Shown here piece by piece: positions 4,711 to 5,148 of a DNA stretch of 5,148 bases (the first letter of the stretch is position 1; each line of letters opens with the position of its first letter). The translations under genes were made by a program, and so were the position numbers. Location: assembly GCA_964608735.1 (NCBI GenBank), contig CAZSPL010000243.1, forward strand, positions 1 to 5,148, read 5' to 3'. The stretch is from CAZSPL01 sp964608735 (GTDB lineage Bacteria; JAJVIF01; JAPKYR01; CAZSPL01). Under the pieces are notes generated by a model. That model was given only the letters and a program-made list of their open reading frames with translations, was not told where the DNA came from and did not search any database.

Positions 4711-5148
4711 TCACTTTTTCTGCGTAGACAGCTCTTTCACGAGATGCTTCGGAAGCTCCCCGATGAACATCGACGGGAAGCGGTGCATGCCGTTTCGGCT
4801 TCGAAGGGTCGTCAGATACACCTTTTCCGATGCACGGGTAAGCCCGACATAGAGCAGGCGTCGCTCTTCCTCGATGCGGTCGGCGTGTCCGAGGGCGAGA
4901 TAATGCGGGAGGTTTCCCTGTTCGAGCCCTATGACGACGACCGTCTCGAATTCCAAACCCTTCGCCGAATGCAGGCTCATCAAGCGTACCGCCGACTCAT
5001 CCTCGGCGAAGTCATCGTCGGTAAGCAGCGCGTAGTAATCAAGGAAATCACCGATTCCGCCGGATGGATTCCTCTCAGTGAATTTCATCGCCTCGATCTC
5101 GATGTGGCGCCGCATGGCCTCGAACCGCTCGTCTTCTTCATAGGGAAT
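4711..5148 (-). CDS. UvrD/PcrA/Rep-family superfamily 1 DNA helicase, C-terminal fragment (5' partial)
   Basis: The frame is open to the window edge, giving the last 145 residues of a protein that begins outside the window. Two diagnostic superfamily 1A helicase motifs are intact. One is the region containing VRLMSLHSAKGLEFE followed by VVVIGLEQG, where AKGLEFE is the UvrD/PcrA/Rep signature. The other is motif VI, EEERRLLYVGLTRASEKVYL, with the ATP-contacting arginine in GLTRA. The tail FPSMFIGELPKHLV resembles the usual PSRFL.E.P end of domain 2A, after which the protein stops within about 17 residues, so it lacks a long PcrA/UvrD-type C-terminal extension. This family unwinds DNA 3'-5' in repair and in removing roadblocks from replication forks; which member this is cannot be told without the N-terminus. 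It is transcribed toward the small RNA and converges on it. Confidence 0.93.
   Translation of the reverse strand: MPYEEDERFEAMRRHIEIEAMKFTERNPSGGIGDFLDYYALLTDDDFAEDESAVRLMSLHSAKGLEFETVVVIGLEQGNLPHYLALGHADRIEEERRLLYVGLTRASEKVYLTTLRSRNGMHRFPSMFIGELPKHLVKELSTQKK

Overview
This looks like an ordinary chromosomal segment of a moderately GC-rich bacterium, most likely Gram-negative. Two adjacent genes encode precursors with lipobox signal peptides, and strong GGAGG ribosome binding sites are common. The phylum cannot be fixed from the sequence. No mobile element, CRISPR array, rRNA or tRNA was seen.

Left part (1-2539, + strand): a tightly packed, translationally coupled set of three genes. The first is the C-terminal part of a CBS/CorC_HlyC protein cut by the window edge. 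It overlaps by 4 bp a complete 427-aa CNNM/CorC-type membrane protein (DUF21, CBS pair, CorC_HlyC), which in turn overlaps by 8 bp a compact deoxyribose-phosphate aldolase (DeoC). The first two are neighbouring paralogues that probably act in Mg2+/cation transport or its regulation. DeoC is a soluble class I aldolase of nucleoside catabolism, and its link to them is positional only.

Middle (2540-4264): DeoC converges on a two-gene minus-strand lipoprotein operon. The 76-bp gap holds a perfect 22-bp palindrome that can act as a terminator, best in the minus direction. The operon reads from right to left: a small Cys-rich lipoprotein (117 aa), then a 431-aa lipoprotein of unknown function. The two are coupled through a TAATG stop/start overlap, and each has its own GGAGG site.

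Right part (4265-5148): a 446-bp gene-free interval. Its left half is AT-rich, with an A13 tract, overlapping palindromes and the leader of the lipoprotein operon. Its right half (about 4478-4687) is GC-rich, packed with hairpins, and ends in a textbook intrinsic terminator on the + strand. With no convincing ORF there, I read it as an unassigned structured small RNA of about 210 nt, which is the most interesting item in the window. The window closes with the C-terminal 145 residues of a UvrD/PcrA/Rep-type superfamily 1 helicase on the minus strand, convergent with the RNA gene.
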